64,000 nt of DNA from Chrysomallon squamiferum. Lineage: Eukaryota; Mollusca; Gastropoda; Neomphalida; Peltospiridae. The notes under the pieces are model-generated. The model had not been told where the DNA came from, did no database searches, and worked only from the letters and a program-made list of their open reading frames with translations. Both the position numbers and the translations under genes were made by a program. Positions 1 through 13,286 of the stretch are shown piece by piece (position 1 is the stretch's first letter; each line of letters opens with the position of its first letter). The stretch lies in contig CM022667.1 of NCBI GenBank assembly GCA_012295275.1, forward strand, positions 21,576,167 to 21,640,166, written 5' to 3'.

Positions 1-244
1 AGAAGATGACAGAGAAGAGGATGAAGTCAAGCTGCCAGTCGTGTGTGTCGACCACAGTGGACAGTCCGAGGAACATGAAGATGACAGTCTCACAGATGTT
101 AGCCATCAGCTTCATGAAATATTTAACTGTATTCTTAGACTTCTTAGACACATTCGCCTCCACATAGTGTCGCATGCAGATACCTCCAAATGACAGGCTA
201 AAACAAAGTTTAAGTAACTAAATTTATAAATGATGTTAAGAAAA

Positions 245-320
<76 letters not shown>

Positions 321-1069
321 TTCATATATATATATATATATGTGTGATATTTAGATATCTCCAAATGACAGGCTAAAACAAAATTTACAATGATATTTTA
401 TATAGGATGTTAGAAACCTGCAAATAACTGACTAAAACAAAATTTACATAGAAATATTTTTAAAGATAAAGTAAGGAAGAACATTTTTTATTTTTTATTC
501 AGATACACAGAGAAGAAACCTTGAATAAAAATCTCCACCAATATTCATTCTGAAAGATAATTCTGTAATATTTTCTAAGATATTTTGTTTACTTTGATTA
601 ATAATTTTTAATTGAAAAACTTACGCTAAAATACCCGACCAGTGTAACATTTCAGCAGACAGGTAGGCAAGATATCCGAGAACAAACACAAACAGAGGCT
701 CAATGACTCTCACATGACTTGTGTATTTGGTAACAAATCCACCAATCAATCCAAAGATAATTCCAATTGCCGTTCCACCAAGAACAATGATGAAAAATGA
801 TCCAACCCCGCTGACTATGTCAATGGGAAGAAGGTTAGCCTCTCCCATTTCTGTAAAACCTTCCAGCATATGGTATACTACCTGAAAAAGAAAACAGCAT
901 CTTCCATACAGTTTTGTACATTTGTTTATCAATAAGTTAATAACAGAAATGTTTTCATAAGCAAAACCAGAGTGCCACTAAATTGCAGGTTAAAGAACTG
1001 AATACTTTGTGACGTTTTCCATTGATCTATTTTCTTATTTAATTTGATAGAATTTCACTGACATTACTG

Positions 1070-1155
<86 letters not shown>

Positions 1156-4147
1156 CATATGTACTAGGCAGAAAAGGGAAATAATCCAGTGAAAATGTAT
1201 GAAGCAGATTAATAGTTCTCTACCTTTTTCTAAATCAGTTTTTACATTAATTTTCCACAGGACAGAATTTGATTAAAGTCCAGTATATTTTAAGTTAATA
1301 CATAGCACAACAGACTTCTTTTTTTTCTTCTTAGTGTTCTTAAAAAATAAACAAAACAACACAGAGAGCCTATTTTCATCTTTACCATCAGATTCAATTA
1401 CTGTAATGTTTTAACATGTTTCTATAATGTGTAGAATGTTTTTGTTTTAAACTTCTACACTTGTTGCTGTTGTACACAGAATTCAATAGGTCTGAGTTAT
1501 AGTTTTATGTACACTTCTAAATATAACTGAGTAACGTTGTGTTATATTTAGTATTTCAGTGTAAATCTGTAGATACAGCTGAAATATGTGTTATTTAATA
1601 GTTGTCTGTACTTGATGGAACAGAATATTATATATAAAACGTGTTCTTAACAGTTTGTACATATACAAACATGATTTATAGTGTTAATGTTATTTAACAT
1701 ATTTCTTTGTATGTTGTGAATTCAGTTGAATTTATATCTCTAGCTAATGTAACTTGTTTTTATGTCTTAGCCAAGGTTAAGTCACATAACATCACGCAGT
1801 TTATAATTTACACAGGTAAATTTACTCAGATTATAATAAGCATGTCGTAATATAGGTGTTAAATTCTCTTTACTAAGTATTAAAATATATAATGATTACA
1901 GGTTAAGGCATAAATCAATTTATTACTGCACATTTTTCTAACAGCTTTTCATATTAAAAATGATACTTTATAAATATTATTTATAATTAATTCAATATAT
2001 ATGAGAGTCAAGAATTATAATTGATTATCGTGTACAAATCCAGTATTTACAAACTGAATTAATGTCAGATTTTCTCTTATGTTACTCTTATATACACCAT
2101 TATTTATATTCAAGAATGTCATTAAAATGGAAAATTATGATGGTTTTTTTCTTGCAATTTACTAAATAATGTTCAATGTTCGGTGTTTAATTACAGATGA
2201 GCTAACTCCACTCATGTCGTATTACTCATTATGATTGATCTATAGATTTAATATTCCTGTGGGTTATTTATCTTCTAATGTTATACTGACATCTGTGATG
2301 CAATAAATCACAGCCTACTGACTTGATCATATTACTTATTAATTTGTGTTATTTATGTATGAAGTTTTTATCTCTGTGCCTGACAAATCTGAAAGTTTAA
2401 AATTTTAACCCAAATAACAGAACATTCCAAACTCAGCAGTTAAAATTTTTACCATGATTTTCTTGTTAATAATGTCATGTGCATTAAATATTCAATCAAC
2501 TTGTAGAGACTGCAAACAGATATTGCAAATTATGGCCATTTTAGAACATGGGGCAGCTCAGGTTCAAAGGGTTAACAATTTGAAAACACATTTACAACCT
2601 GGCCACACTTTGGTATGCAAACATTGTTCTGTTTATTTATTTGTTTTTCTTTTGTTTCTATTTCTTTTCCTAAGATGGTGTTCAGATGTTAGTGATAAGT
2701 TAAATCCAGATTTGATCTTATAACCTCACAGTCTTTAAGCCAATGACATATTACAAGTTTAAACAACTTAGATTGTTAGATTAGTGATAGGTAAGTGTTT
2801 TTAAACATGTTTTCTACATTATTTACAAATTCTACTAATGTTTTAATAATATGATTTGACACTGTTAAATAATTTTAGAATATTTTCAAAGGATTTATAC
2901 AGATTTTCTCTGTGTTCCAGCTGTAAATAAAACAAGGTGTCCTCTCAATAAATAAATAATTTTAAAACAAAATATAAAATTAATAAGTAAAATATAATAA
3001 TAAAAAATAATAATTTCAAATCCAAAATAAAACAACACTAGATACATTTGATGTTTAAAAAACATCTAAAGATAAAATGTTTTTCAGATTTTTAAAACAA
3101 TAGCGACAAAGTCCTCCCATGTTACCATGTAATTCACTTACAAGATAATGAGTACGTTTCCTAAAAACAAATAATTCTACATGACATTAATAGAAATTTA
3201 ATCACAATTGATTTTTCTTCATGCAGAAAATAAGCCTGAAATATTATTTCAAGTCAACAAATTCAAAAGGTTAGATGAAGGTAATTTAGCTATACAGCTT
3301 TTTTTCATTTTCTTGGTGTTTTCAATGTAATAATTTCAGTTCTTCAGTATCAACTAAACTTTTCTTGTCTTTATGTTTTATTTTTGTTTTTTGTTTGTTT
3401 TTTTCAACAGGAAAATACTTTTTACAAAAACAAAAATGAATTTTTTTACATGAACATTTTAAAGTATTTTTATCTTAAAATGGATATATAAAATTCTGAT
3501 GTTAACAGTTTTTTCACTGGGTAGGTACATCTCTAGAAACCATTGAACAATAAATGTGCTGTTACTTTACTAGTCAATAGTATTCATCAGTTTGAAAAAG
3601 CAAAATATTATCTACACATTACATGTTTTGTCTGACACAATTATTCTCACACACTGATAGTTACCAAAATACAGATAAAGCATCTGTAACTCATGATAAT
3701 GATAATCAACAATGTGAAAATATAAATACAGATACCACCCAGGACGATAATAGATTTTTACATTATGTACTAAGCACTGGTATTCTAAGCATTTTAACAG
3801 TCAACATCCACTGATATTCCTACTAATCCCAATATATTCTAACAGTGTTGAATCACATTTCTGAAACACACCCCTGTTCTTTATCTACTAGCGTGTTTAA
3901 AACAATCAGCTGTCAGTTACTAATTATTTACTTGCTTGATGACTGGATGGTCTGGGGTCACAGTTTGTTACTGTTTCATACCCAGCTTGTTTTGGGCCAC
4001 TTACTCTACCCTCTTTTTCTCTAACAAACTAACACTATGCTGAAAAAATAACTGATGCTTCTGCATAGAAAAGGTAATAAAATAAAATGCTTAGATCTTT
4101 TCCTATTATAAATATTAAGAAATGGTATCATATATTTATTTATTTAT

Positions 4148-4182
<35 letters not shown>

Positions 4183-7100
4183 ACAGGAAGCTACACAAAA
4201 AGGACACACACAAAATAAACAGATAAAGCCAGTTTAAGGCAATAACCCTACAGCTACTTAGAAAGGGAAAATAAAACAGTGAATACATTAAGCAGCATTA
4301 AAACTAGAATAGACTTAAGTACACTCAATAACCCAGGAAACAGTTGATCTGTATGCAATAACAAAGTGATGAATATGAATCACATTTCCTTATCCAGAAG
4401 CAGTCAAGTCATAAAAACTTTTACTTTTCTGTTTTGTTTTTTGCTTTGTAGAATATTGTGTTAGAAAAATTATTCTAAGAAAATCAGTGTTCTAAATCAA
4501 AATAATAACAAGGAATAAAATAGAATAAATGTGTATTTAAATATAAAGAATATTTTAAATTTTCATTTTTTATAATTATCTGTTACAGATATATATTGTC
4601 CTATTTAATTAAAAATAAAATTATCAGCTGCTGTTAATGAAAATTATGAACAATAATGACATTGTAATTTCTTATTATGCTTCCTGCAAAAATAATATTA
4701 TGATGCTGATGCTGCTGCTGATGATGATGATGACAGTGACAATGATATTAATCTTTATTAGGAGTACAAAAATAAAACTGATTTCTAAACACACAAAAAT
4801 TCCACAAACAACCACATCATCCACACGTGTTATTTTCTGCTGACCAGCCTGAGGCCAGATTCTGAGGAAAGTTTAAAATAATATTAATGTGAGTAAGCAA
4901 CCAGGAAGGTCAGTATTCTCATTAATCTTAATGAGTGGACAGTAATTACATCACACTGAATGACTACGTGTCAGTAAGTGACCCAATGTACATGTAGTAA
5001 TAGAGCGAAATGTCCAGGGTAATTTTTTTATAATGGGTGACTTGATATCTGTGTTAAATAATATTCATGATGCAAAATAATAAATTCATATTAAACTAGT
5101 TATTTTGATGTATTTAATACTATTATTAAAAACCATTAGTGAATATGGTGAAGTAATAAGTTTATGTGTTACGAGTTGTTTTTCCAGTGACTCCCGATTT
5201 AGAAAAATTTACAATATACAATGTTAATATACTCACCATTTTACTTTAGCACATTCTAAATCTGTTTTTAAAGAATAATAACATACATTCTGTGACAGCT
5301 ATACTTACCACAGTAACTCCATCATTGAGCAGTGATTCTCCAAACACTATAATGTACAGCATCTCATTGACTTGGATTTCCTCAAAAACTGCGAGGACTG
5401 CCACAGGGTCGACAGCTGAGATGAGAGCGCTGAAGACAAAGCAGTGCAGCAGACTGATAGGTCTGTGAATCCAGCCTGCGAGAGAACAGCCCCACAGAGC
5501 CAGACCGATAGCCACAGTGTTCCACAGTGTGTTGATGAATGCCAGTAGCAAGATGGTGCCGATGTTGTTGAAGAAAGATCTAATCGGCATGTGGTAACCA
5601 GCATCATATATGATGGGTGGTAGAAGGAACAGAAAGAAGGTGTTTGCATTGAGGACGTACTGGTCAGTAGATGCAGCATGGCTGTAGTGCAGGATGGCAC
5701 CTGTGATGATGCCAAGGATGATGAGAATGCAGCTTTCTGGAATGTGTGCTGACAGTCTGCGGTACATATGAAAACCTGTGATTAAAAATGTAAAATATTT
5801 CTTGAAATATTAAATAATTTATGCAGATTATGCTTCATATGAAAATACTGCAAGGAACGACATTATGCAATTCAGTAATATATCAAAACAGAAAAGAATA
5901 TTAATTATTACTAGTTCTTGAATTTATTTATTTATGGATTTAAACTTTTTGGTAATGCTGAAATGATTGTTATGTTTGACTTCTGAAAATAAATCTCTTT
6001 CATGACCACTGTTTATTTTCAGGTCTTCTCAATTTAAGGATAACATTAGGTTTAGAAATTAATATGATTTTTGCTTCAGAAAATACTTGCTACAGTAAAC
6101 TGAAATATGAACTAAAAATCAATATATCAAATATTTTTCAGTACAGTTTCCATAACTAAAAAAAATAAATTTCTCATTTGATAGTTTCACATTTACTGAG
6201 ATAATGTCAGGCATATTTGACATTTAGAGAGATTTAAAGAGTAGCTTTCACCTGAAGCCTAATAAGTCACTGGATCAGTACTCAGTAGTTCTTACTTAAC
6301 ACTGTATCCAGTTCAGATTTCAAAAATCATTATTTTAGTAATAACATTATAATAACTCATAAAGAAATAATTAATTAAATAAACCAAAACCTTTTGACAA
6401 TAATTTTTATATTTTCTTTTTTATAACATACTGTTATATACATGCTATTTTTATTTATTTATTTATATTTTATTATTTTTGTTTTGTTATTTTTTTTTTT
6501 TTTTTTTTTTTTGGTCCAAGTAAAATGTCTTCAGTGTGTCTTCTGTTGCCACACAGTTGCTGTGAGGACTTGATACGTTACAGCTGCACAACCAGTAAGA
6601 GAAACCTCACTAAACCTGTGTTTACTTACACTGCAGATGTTATCATCAGCTTTATAATCAGTTTTCTTTTTATTAATTTATGATTACAAATTACTGTTAC
6701 ACTGGAAAATTATACACTATACATTACACAACTAAATGTTTATAATTATGAATGCCAATGAAGAACATTTAACATCTAGTTACCAAAATGTTTAATATCC
6801 CTTCATCAGTAGAGGTTATCTTCAAAACTTAATTATTTTACTATTATTCATCTTTTTCTTAACTATTTGTATTTTTATTATTTTTAATATTATTATTTTA
6901 AACTTGATATTATTTATTGATATACTTTTATTTATAGTCAAAAAAATGTTTCGCTATACTGATTTTATAATAATTTTCAATAGATTCAAATCATTTGTTT
7001 CTTTTTTCTTTTCACTTTGTATTCTTCTTTTCTTGTCATCATATCATTATAACAATAACTTGACTCTGTTATGTTTAGTAAATCTTTTTTTTTTTTTTGT

Positions 7101-10100
7101 CAGTAATTCAGAAATAATTAGTACAATAGGTAGAACTGTCAGCAAACTGCATCTCTAGTGTTAAGTAAATTAAACATTAGGTGTAAACTAGAAAATTCTT
7201 GTCAAAACATATCTTGGTATAAATATTATGCAAGATAATAGTTTTAAGATTCCAGATGGCTCAGTAAAGACTGCAATAAATAATAAAGTTCATTCCTCAT
7301 GTCTATTCTTCTTTTTCTTTGACAAACATTCAGATAGGAACCCAGGAGCTACATTAAACACTAAAACATATAAATATGTATGTACATTAAACACTAAAAC
7401 ATATAAATATGTATGTACATTAAACACTAAAACATATAAATATGTATGTACATTAAACACTAAAACATATAAATATGCATGTACATTAAACACTAAAACA
7501 TATAAATATGTATGTACATTAAACACTAAAACATATAAATATGCATGTATATTAAACATATAAATATGTATGTACATTAAACACTAAAACATATAAATAT
7601 GTATGTATATTAAACACTAAAACATATAAAATGCATGCACATTAAACATATAAATATGTATGTACATGTACATTAAACATATAAATATGTATGTACATGC
7701 ACATTAAACATATAAATATGTATGTACATTAAACACTAAAACATATAAATATGTATGTACATTAAACACTAAAACATATAAATATGTATGAACATTAAAC
7801 ATATAAATATGTATGTACATTAAACACTAAAACATATAAACATGTATGTACATTAAACACTAAAACATATAAATATGTATGAACATTAAACACTAAAACA
7901 TATAAATATGCATGCACATTAAACATATAAATATGTATGTACATTAAACACTAAAACATATAAATACGTATGTATATTAAACACTAAAACATATAAATAT
8001 GCATGTATATTAAACATATAAATATGTATGTACATTAAACACTAAAACATATAAATATGTATGAACATTAAACACTAAAACATATAAATATGTATGTACA
8101 TTAAACACTGTTGTACACTGTAAGTTCTATGTGGGTCCACAAGTTTCTGGTTCAGGATTTTGTCTGAGGCCAGACTGGTTCTAGTAGGTAGAACAGTGCT
8201 GCAGATATGATGTGTTCTGTAACTAACATAATTATTCAAGTCAGTGCACAAACCTAAAAAGTCCTCTACTTGTGAATATGTTATATTTTGATTCAATGGT
8301 ATGCCTTCATTTATTAAGTTTGTTTACCTGTTGCTTTTTTATTTGAGTGAATGATAATTTTTATTTATCTTTTCTCTCTCATTTAGTTTTGCTGTGTTTA
8401 TTAGTATGATGAACTGTAAAGACTGTAACAAGAGGAGGATGCTTATAAAAGATCTCTTGATGCTACCTCATATCAGAAATCACTGAGAGATACAGAAGAT
8501 TTCTTTTCTGTCATCACTGTAGCTGATAACCATTCATATTAAAATGGAAGCTATCTTGTTTTCAATGTATATGTAAAAATCCAAGCGATATTCTCAACAA
8601 CTATTTCAGTAATTTGTATTTTATTTTTACCAATGAAGAACATAGTTTAAAAACTGCAGAATGTTAAATAAAAACTACTAATAATAAATAAAACACACAA
8701 AATTGTTGAAATAAAAATTTATAAACAAAGTGTAAAACTGTCTGACCGGGCTGTTTTGTTATTATAACTTTGTTTTCAAAATATTAAAATATTTAGTCCT
8801 GATATTAAATTAGTATGTGATAATGTGATAATGTAATTTAGTCTCAAATATTAAATTAGTAATAAATTAAGAAATATTTTTATATTTAAAAATTTCAGAA
8901 AACTCCTAATTTCAAAATGTATTACATCACACATGATCATGCAACTAACCTACCTAATAACAAAATGTATTTTATATATCAGTTTATCTACTGTCATACA
9001 ATTTAAATTATCAAACACAAACAATTTTGATAATAAACTTTTACTTTTATATTTTGATATACATATACAGTGTGTGTGTGTAGAAACTGGTCCAGCTAGC
9101 TAATCACATAATCACTATCTTCATAAAAATGACAGTGTCTGGAAAACAAAATCCTGTTATCATCTGTGATTATGCAGTTTTCAGCCAATCATTAACCAAC
9201 ATTTTAAACAATCTATGATTTAAAACTATCTACCAAATAACTAAATTATATATATATATATATATATACATATAGATATATTAATTCAACTATCATGACA
9301 CAGAGAAAAAAATAGAATAATTCTAATGTATCCATTGATAAAATTTGGTTCAGTATAAATAAAAAAAAATGAATTTAGGAACCATGAGAATTTTTTTACT
9401 AAATATCAGATAGATTAATTTATTTATCAAAATTAGTATAACATATTGTTATTTGTCAATACATTTTTTTTTAATTAATTTTTTTCTGGATATATGTGTT
9501 TTATTATGTGACACAGGAATTCAAGTCCAGCATTATTCTTGTAAGTTAGCAGAAAGGAATATATTAGATGCACCATTCCTTAAACAGGAAAACGAAAAAA
9601 ACAGTATATGAGTACAGGCTGGAACAGGAAATATGTCAATACTTATTAACCTTTTAATCTAATTATTAATCTAAAGCCTGAAATTAAACACATACATGAG
9701 TGTTCAGATCTGATAAAGTTATCCAAACAACAAAATTACCCATGCTGCTACAGCCACTGTCCTTTAATTTACAACACATATGCCACAGGTAGAACTCTGT
9801 GTAATTATCTTTAAGGACATCTGAAGATTAAGTCTATCGACACTTTATGTGTCACAACTCTATTAAATGTCAAGGTCACAGAGATCCTTTGCTAACCTAT
9901 TTTATACTTGAAATTCTTTTAGTTTTCACATACCTACTTTTCATATTTTTGATTCTTTTTATTATTATGATTTATTCTATACAGTGTAATTCATACATTA
10001 CAACAATATTAAAATATTGAATAAAGTATTAATATTTTCTAATATTGATGACACTTATGAATATTTTAATTTATCCTACAGTCATTATAATCAGTTGCAG

Positions 10101-10915
10101 GATTTAGAACTTTTCTGGGACAGATCTATAGTAATTAATTGGTTCCAAAAGTAGTGACGTAAACTGAGTATGATGCTTTAAAATATCTACAATCATGTAC
10201 AACTACCGTAAATAAGTTGCGAAAGGAAATATATGTGTATATTTACATCGGAAAACTGTAGATATGTCCACCATAACGTAATTTCGATGAGTTGCTGCTG
10301 GTTCTCATTCAAAACAAAGTTTAAGTAAATAACATAATTTTAGTCGTATTATTTATTATTCTTTATAAATTAAGAGTAAAATATACTTTAAAGTCTTTAA
10401 TACCTTAACCGTTAACACAGTTATATTTTTCCACACGTTAATTTTAAATCGTTTGTTGTCATACGTAAGGCATTTTGTAAGGGCTAATCAAAAGGCAGCT
10501 AATATAATTTTACATATCTTTAAAAAATATGAGTAACGTGTTTGTAGAATTTAGCGACATATATATATAATGAGAACCAGCAGCAACTCATCGAAATTAC
10601 GTTATGGTGGACATATCTACAGTTTTCCGATGTAAATATTTTAATGTACATACATATTTATATGCTTTAGTGTATTTTTATTGTTGTTGTTGTTGTTGTT
10701 TGTTTTGTTGTTTTATTGGTCTTTTAATGTTTAAATATTTATTGGAACCATTTTATGGAACTATTAATTAATTCACGCTCTTTTAGTTGGTGACGTTGCT
10801 GACGTAAAGCCGGATGAAATAACGTTTGCTGAACTACTATGTGTTATAAAGTGGTGTAAAGCCGAATTTGATGTAAATCGGAATATTGCTGTACTTACCT
10901 TGGTTAATTACTTGT

Positions 10916-10949
<34 letters not shown>

Positions 10950-11270
10950 CACACACGTGCCTATCTGACTTAAAGTTTACAATTTGAAATGTATGAGAAT
11001 CCACGTGACCAATGCAATATTGAATGTCTATAGCGCATGAAGTATTTAATGTAAATACCATGTGAACTTACCTACTTTCGCTACGCTAGCTAATAACACC
11101 CAGAGACATATGACATACGGTATCTCCACATGATGAAAATCGAAAGAAACAAGCTGATAACGTCCAACCGATTCGTTTTGTGAATGTCCATCAGCTGTTA
11201 CTGAGGCAGAGAACAAAGCCACGGTAAAAACCATCCCACTGGTCAAGCAGTTTCTCACATTATGGTCCAT
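1..11270 (-). CDS. Na+/H+ exchanger (SLC9/NHE family), N-terminal part, 3' end outside window
   Basis: Secondary-active antiporter exchanging Na+ for H+ across the plasma membrane. Exons in transcript order: 11270-11072, 5775-5309, 881-625 and 197-1, where the window cuts the gene. Phases join (1, 0, 2) and all borders are GT..AG. The 373 visible residues start with a signal-like hydrophobic stretch (residues about 12-26). Next come the first membrane helix (VICLWVLLASVAKVG), the NHE motif FFLFLLPPIIYDAGY (113-127), SAVDPVAVLAVFEE (186-199; D189) and FGESLLNDGV (211-220; E213, N217, D218). The spacing of D189, E213 and D218 matches D238, E262 and D267 of human NHE1, so the transport core seems intact. 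Exon 4 continues with LSFGGICMRHYVEAN, typical of the NHE1-5 group. The start is the first ATG in frame with the family N-terminus. Which paralogue cannot be settled without the C-terminal regulatory tail. Confidence 0.93.
198..624. other. NHE intron 3 with microsatellites
   Basis: AT-rich intron between the third and fourth visible NHE exons. It contains a (CA)n run at about 248-316, a short (TA)n at about 325-341 and an imperfect duplication of the acceptor-side sequence: 'ccaaatgacaggctaaaacaaa' at about 185-206 reappears near 361-382. No coding potential was seen; the CVCVCV reading frame is a repeat artefact. Confidence 0.7.
248..316. repeat. (CA)n microsatellite
   Basis: Nearly pure CA/TG dinucleotide run inside an NHE intron, followed within 10 bp by a short (TA)n run. 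Likely length-polymorphic. Confidence 0.95.
1074..1151. repeat. (GA)n microsatellite
   Basis: Pure AG/GA run of about 78 bp in NHE intron 2. Confidence 0.95.
3935..4030 (+). repeat. possible decayed tRNA-type SINE fragment
   Basis: The stretch reading ...TGGATGGTCTGGGGTCAC...TTTCATACCCAGCTTG...GGGCCACTTACTC resembles the box-B (GGTTCGANTCC-like) and downstream part of tRNA-derived SINEs common in molluscs. It is very degenerate and no A box, tail or target duplication was found, so this is only a suggestion. Confidence 0.25.
4136..4182. repeat. (TTTA)n/(GTTA)n tetranucleotide repeat
   Basis: Compound array: TTTA units pass into GTTA/TTAG units. Intronic. Confidence 0.9.
6490..6512. repeat. 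poly-T tract
   Basis: Uninterrupted run of about 23 T in NHE intron 1, preceded by TTTA-rich sequence. On the minus strand it would be an A-tail-like tract, but no retroelement body was recognised next to it. Confidence 0.8.
7351..8109. repeat. 33-bp minisatellite with 25-bp variant units
   Basis: About two dozen copies of a 33-bp unit starting ACATTAAACACTAAAACATA and ending TAAATATGTATGT. Several units lack the internal 8 bp ACTAAAAC and are 25 bp long. Because 33 is divisible by three, the longest uniform block is open on both strands (TLNTKTYKYVC on plus, LYVLVFNVHTY on minus). These frames are a product of the repeat, not genes. Confidence 0.95.
10079..10891. mobile_element. putative TA-flanked pogo/Tigger-like non-autonomous element
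   Basis: Right end reads ...GGAATATTGCTG|TA, whose reverse complement begins CAGCAATATTCCGATTTAC. The left end is placed at TA|CAGTCATTATAATC, followed by ATTGGTTCCAAAAGTAGTGACG, similar to the subterminal part of the element at 47511. Both ends are bounded by TA. The left TIR match is weak, so this boundary is tentative. It carries the perfect inverted repeat 10239-10639 internally and no transposase. Confidence 0.45.
10239..10639. repeat. perfect 71-bp inverted repeat (long hairpin)
   Basis: Arms 10239-10309 and 10569-10639 are exact reverse complements by eye (ATATTTACATCGGAAAACTG... against ...CAGTTTTCCGATGTAAATAT), separated by 259 bp of AT-rich spacer. In a transcript of the NHE pre-mRNA this would fold into a long double-stranded stem. 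Perfect arm identity in otherwise decayed intron DNA suggests recent insertion or arm homogenisation. Confidence 0.93.
10917..10955. repeat. (CA)n microsatellite
   Basis: Dinucleotide run with one CG interruption, about 115 bp downstream (in NHE transcription sense) of exon 1. Confidence 0.9.
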
Positions 11271-11444
11271 TATTTTAGTTAAAGATCTGATGGATCGCTA
11301 CAGTTATAATTTATAGATGTCTGCTCGATATTCAGGATAGCCACTTTCTGTGAAGTATTCACTGATAAAACGATGTAGAAATGAACTACCGTCATCATCT
11401 AATCTCTTATCGCTGTCCATTTACTACCTTCTGACCTACGCTAA

Positions 11445-11465
11445 GTTCAGTACGCATGCGTGTTA
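11445..11465. promoter_or_regulatory. probable NHE promoter region with CGCATGCG site
   Basis: The palindromic TACGCATGCGTG lies about 180 bp upstream of the NHE start codon, in a stretch visibly richer in G+C and CpG than its surroundings. It resembles the NRF-1 consensus (YGCGCAYGCGCR), and similar sites lie at two other promoters in this window. Function is inferred. Confidence 0.4.
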
Positions 11466-12673
11466 GGGGAACGACATAGTACCCGCGGCAATTTTCATTT
11501 ATTTTCCACAATACGGCATTGCGGAGGTTGGATCTGCGTAAAGTGTCATCTCGTGTTTTGATCTTTAAGTAATTTGTATGACGTTAGGAATACTGTATTA
11601 TTCGATGACGGTCGGACTGCATTAGCAGGAACTAACACAAAAATCTTACGATTACGTCAAACAATTGTTTTTGAAACGCACTGAACATTTAAATACCTAA
11701 CAAGTAACATCCGTGTATTTTTTCTTTTTTTCTTACATGTTTGTTACTGCTTTCTTTCAAAAGAAAATTCATAACAATTTATAACTAAAGGAAATAAAGT
11801 TAAGGTAATTAATTAACATAGGATTTGATTGACTTATTTATTTCTGTTAACACTTAAAGGAGTTACATAATTCTTTCTCTATTTATTTTATTAATTTTCC
11901 CTTTACAGTCAAAAAAAAACAAAAAAAAACACAAAAGTTTATTTTTAAAAATAATAATAATATGCTGTAGGTTTATTTCCAATTTCCTGTCTATGAGAAG
12001 ATGAATTATAAAATAGCCTTACTGCAAATCGGTAATGATAACTCATGGATAGAGCAATTGTTTATCTGTAAGAGTGTATATGTGTCTGTGTTGTCATTTA
12101 AATGTTCTGGAACTAGAATGCTATATTTAATTAAGCTACATATATATGTTTCCGAAACACAAGGATTAAGTTTATGTTTATTTTATTTATTTATTTTCTT
12201 CAAATACGTTTTATAGGCTTACCGACTCCCTAATTATGACATCACAGTCTGACTTCAGGGAAGTTCCGGACACTTGTTTGATGGATTATATCAATAAATT
12301 GGATGGGCGTGTTTAACCACCTCACATAAATAGACTATTATGTTAGTTTCCAATTTTTAATTTGTTCCTCACATTTTTGTTGGTGCGAAAACTACGATAA
12401 CATTAACAACAGCAACGAACAATAACAACAATAGTAATCAAAGCTTTGATTAGTATATATATATATATATATATATACACATAGTTCTTGGTTTTTTTTT
12501 GTTGTATGAATTAAAACTGATTAGCGGACCCAAGGAAAACATTACTGTTAAGCCTCTTTCGTGTTTCTTTCTTGCAGTTTCTCTTTTCTGCCATTAAGTT
12601 AAACAAGTAAGGTTGGATAAAATAAACACTGGCTATACGACTGTAGTGAATTTAGCGAAGTTTTCCGTCAAAT

Positions 12674-12689
12674 TGACGTCAGACGTCAC
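12674..12689. promoter_or_regulatory. CRE-like tandem TGACGTCA / GACGTCA
   Basis: A full cAMP-response-element palindrome followed after one base by a second GACGTCA, within ...AAATTGACGTCAGACGTCACAG. No gene start is visible beside it, so any function is speculative. Confidence 0.25.
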
Positions 12690-13286
12690 AGTTTGTCGAT
12701 GGAAATGGATATACTTTCCGGAGGTAATAAATCTTATCGCAGAAGAACATAACTTCACGATTTCATAATTTATTTGCAGAAGAAAAAAAAAAGTAGTAAT
12801 AATAATAAAAATGTGTTGAACACTAACGCTAAGGTGAAGTCGGTGGCGGAAAAATGTTAATAGAAAATGTCACCACCATCGAAAACGTGATCCAGTAACC
12901 TGACACCCGTTTCCGCTGAAATAAAATGATGAAACCAATTTTGCTCTTTTCTTTTCTTTTTACATTTATTATTATTATTTTTTCTTTCTTTCTTTCTTTC
13001 TCATATTGAACTCTTTTTTTTATTATGATTATGATTATTATATAAAACGATTACCATATGATGTTTTATCTAGTGCTGTCAGCGCCGGATTAACAATGTA
13101 GTAGATCACATTTTTTTCTTTTCTTTTAAATCAAAACGCTGTGTATCACGATTTTGACTATAGCCTTTGGTATTTGTTTTGTGTAGAGGTACATTTTTAA
13201 CAGTTTTGTTGTTGAAATTTTCTCACTAGCCAGTGGACCACAATTAGTTCACTAGTTGTTTTGTCGCAAATACACTGAAGAAACGT

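Larger units (their letters stand above)
882..5308. other. NHE intron 2, no gene seen
   Basis: About 4.4 kb of AT-rich intron. Contents seen: a (GA)n run near 1074-1151, TTTA/GTTA tetranucleotides near 4136-4182, and a possible decayed SINE near 3935-4030. Open frames here (near 2454, 3623 and 4637) are short, biased in composition and have no family resemblance. Confidence 0.6.
5776..11071. other. NHE intron 1, with minisatellite and nested mobile DNA
   Basis: A 5.3-kb AT-rich intron. It holds a poly-T run (6490-6512), a 33-bp minisatellite (7351-8109), a putative TA-flanked element with a perfect inner inverted repeat (10079-10891) and a (CA)n run (about 10917-10955). Between these there is unstructured AT-rich DNA with no convincing exon. 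Confidence 0.6.

Noticed and set aside
7228-7577. Open frames on both strands over the 33-bp repeat
   Set aside because: Openness follows from a unit length divisible by three; no start context, splice sites or homology.
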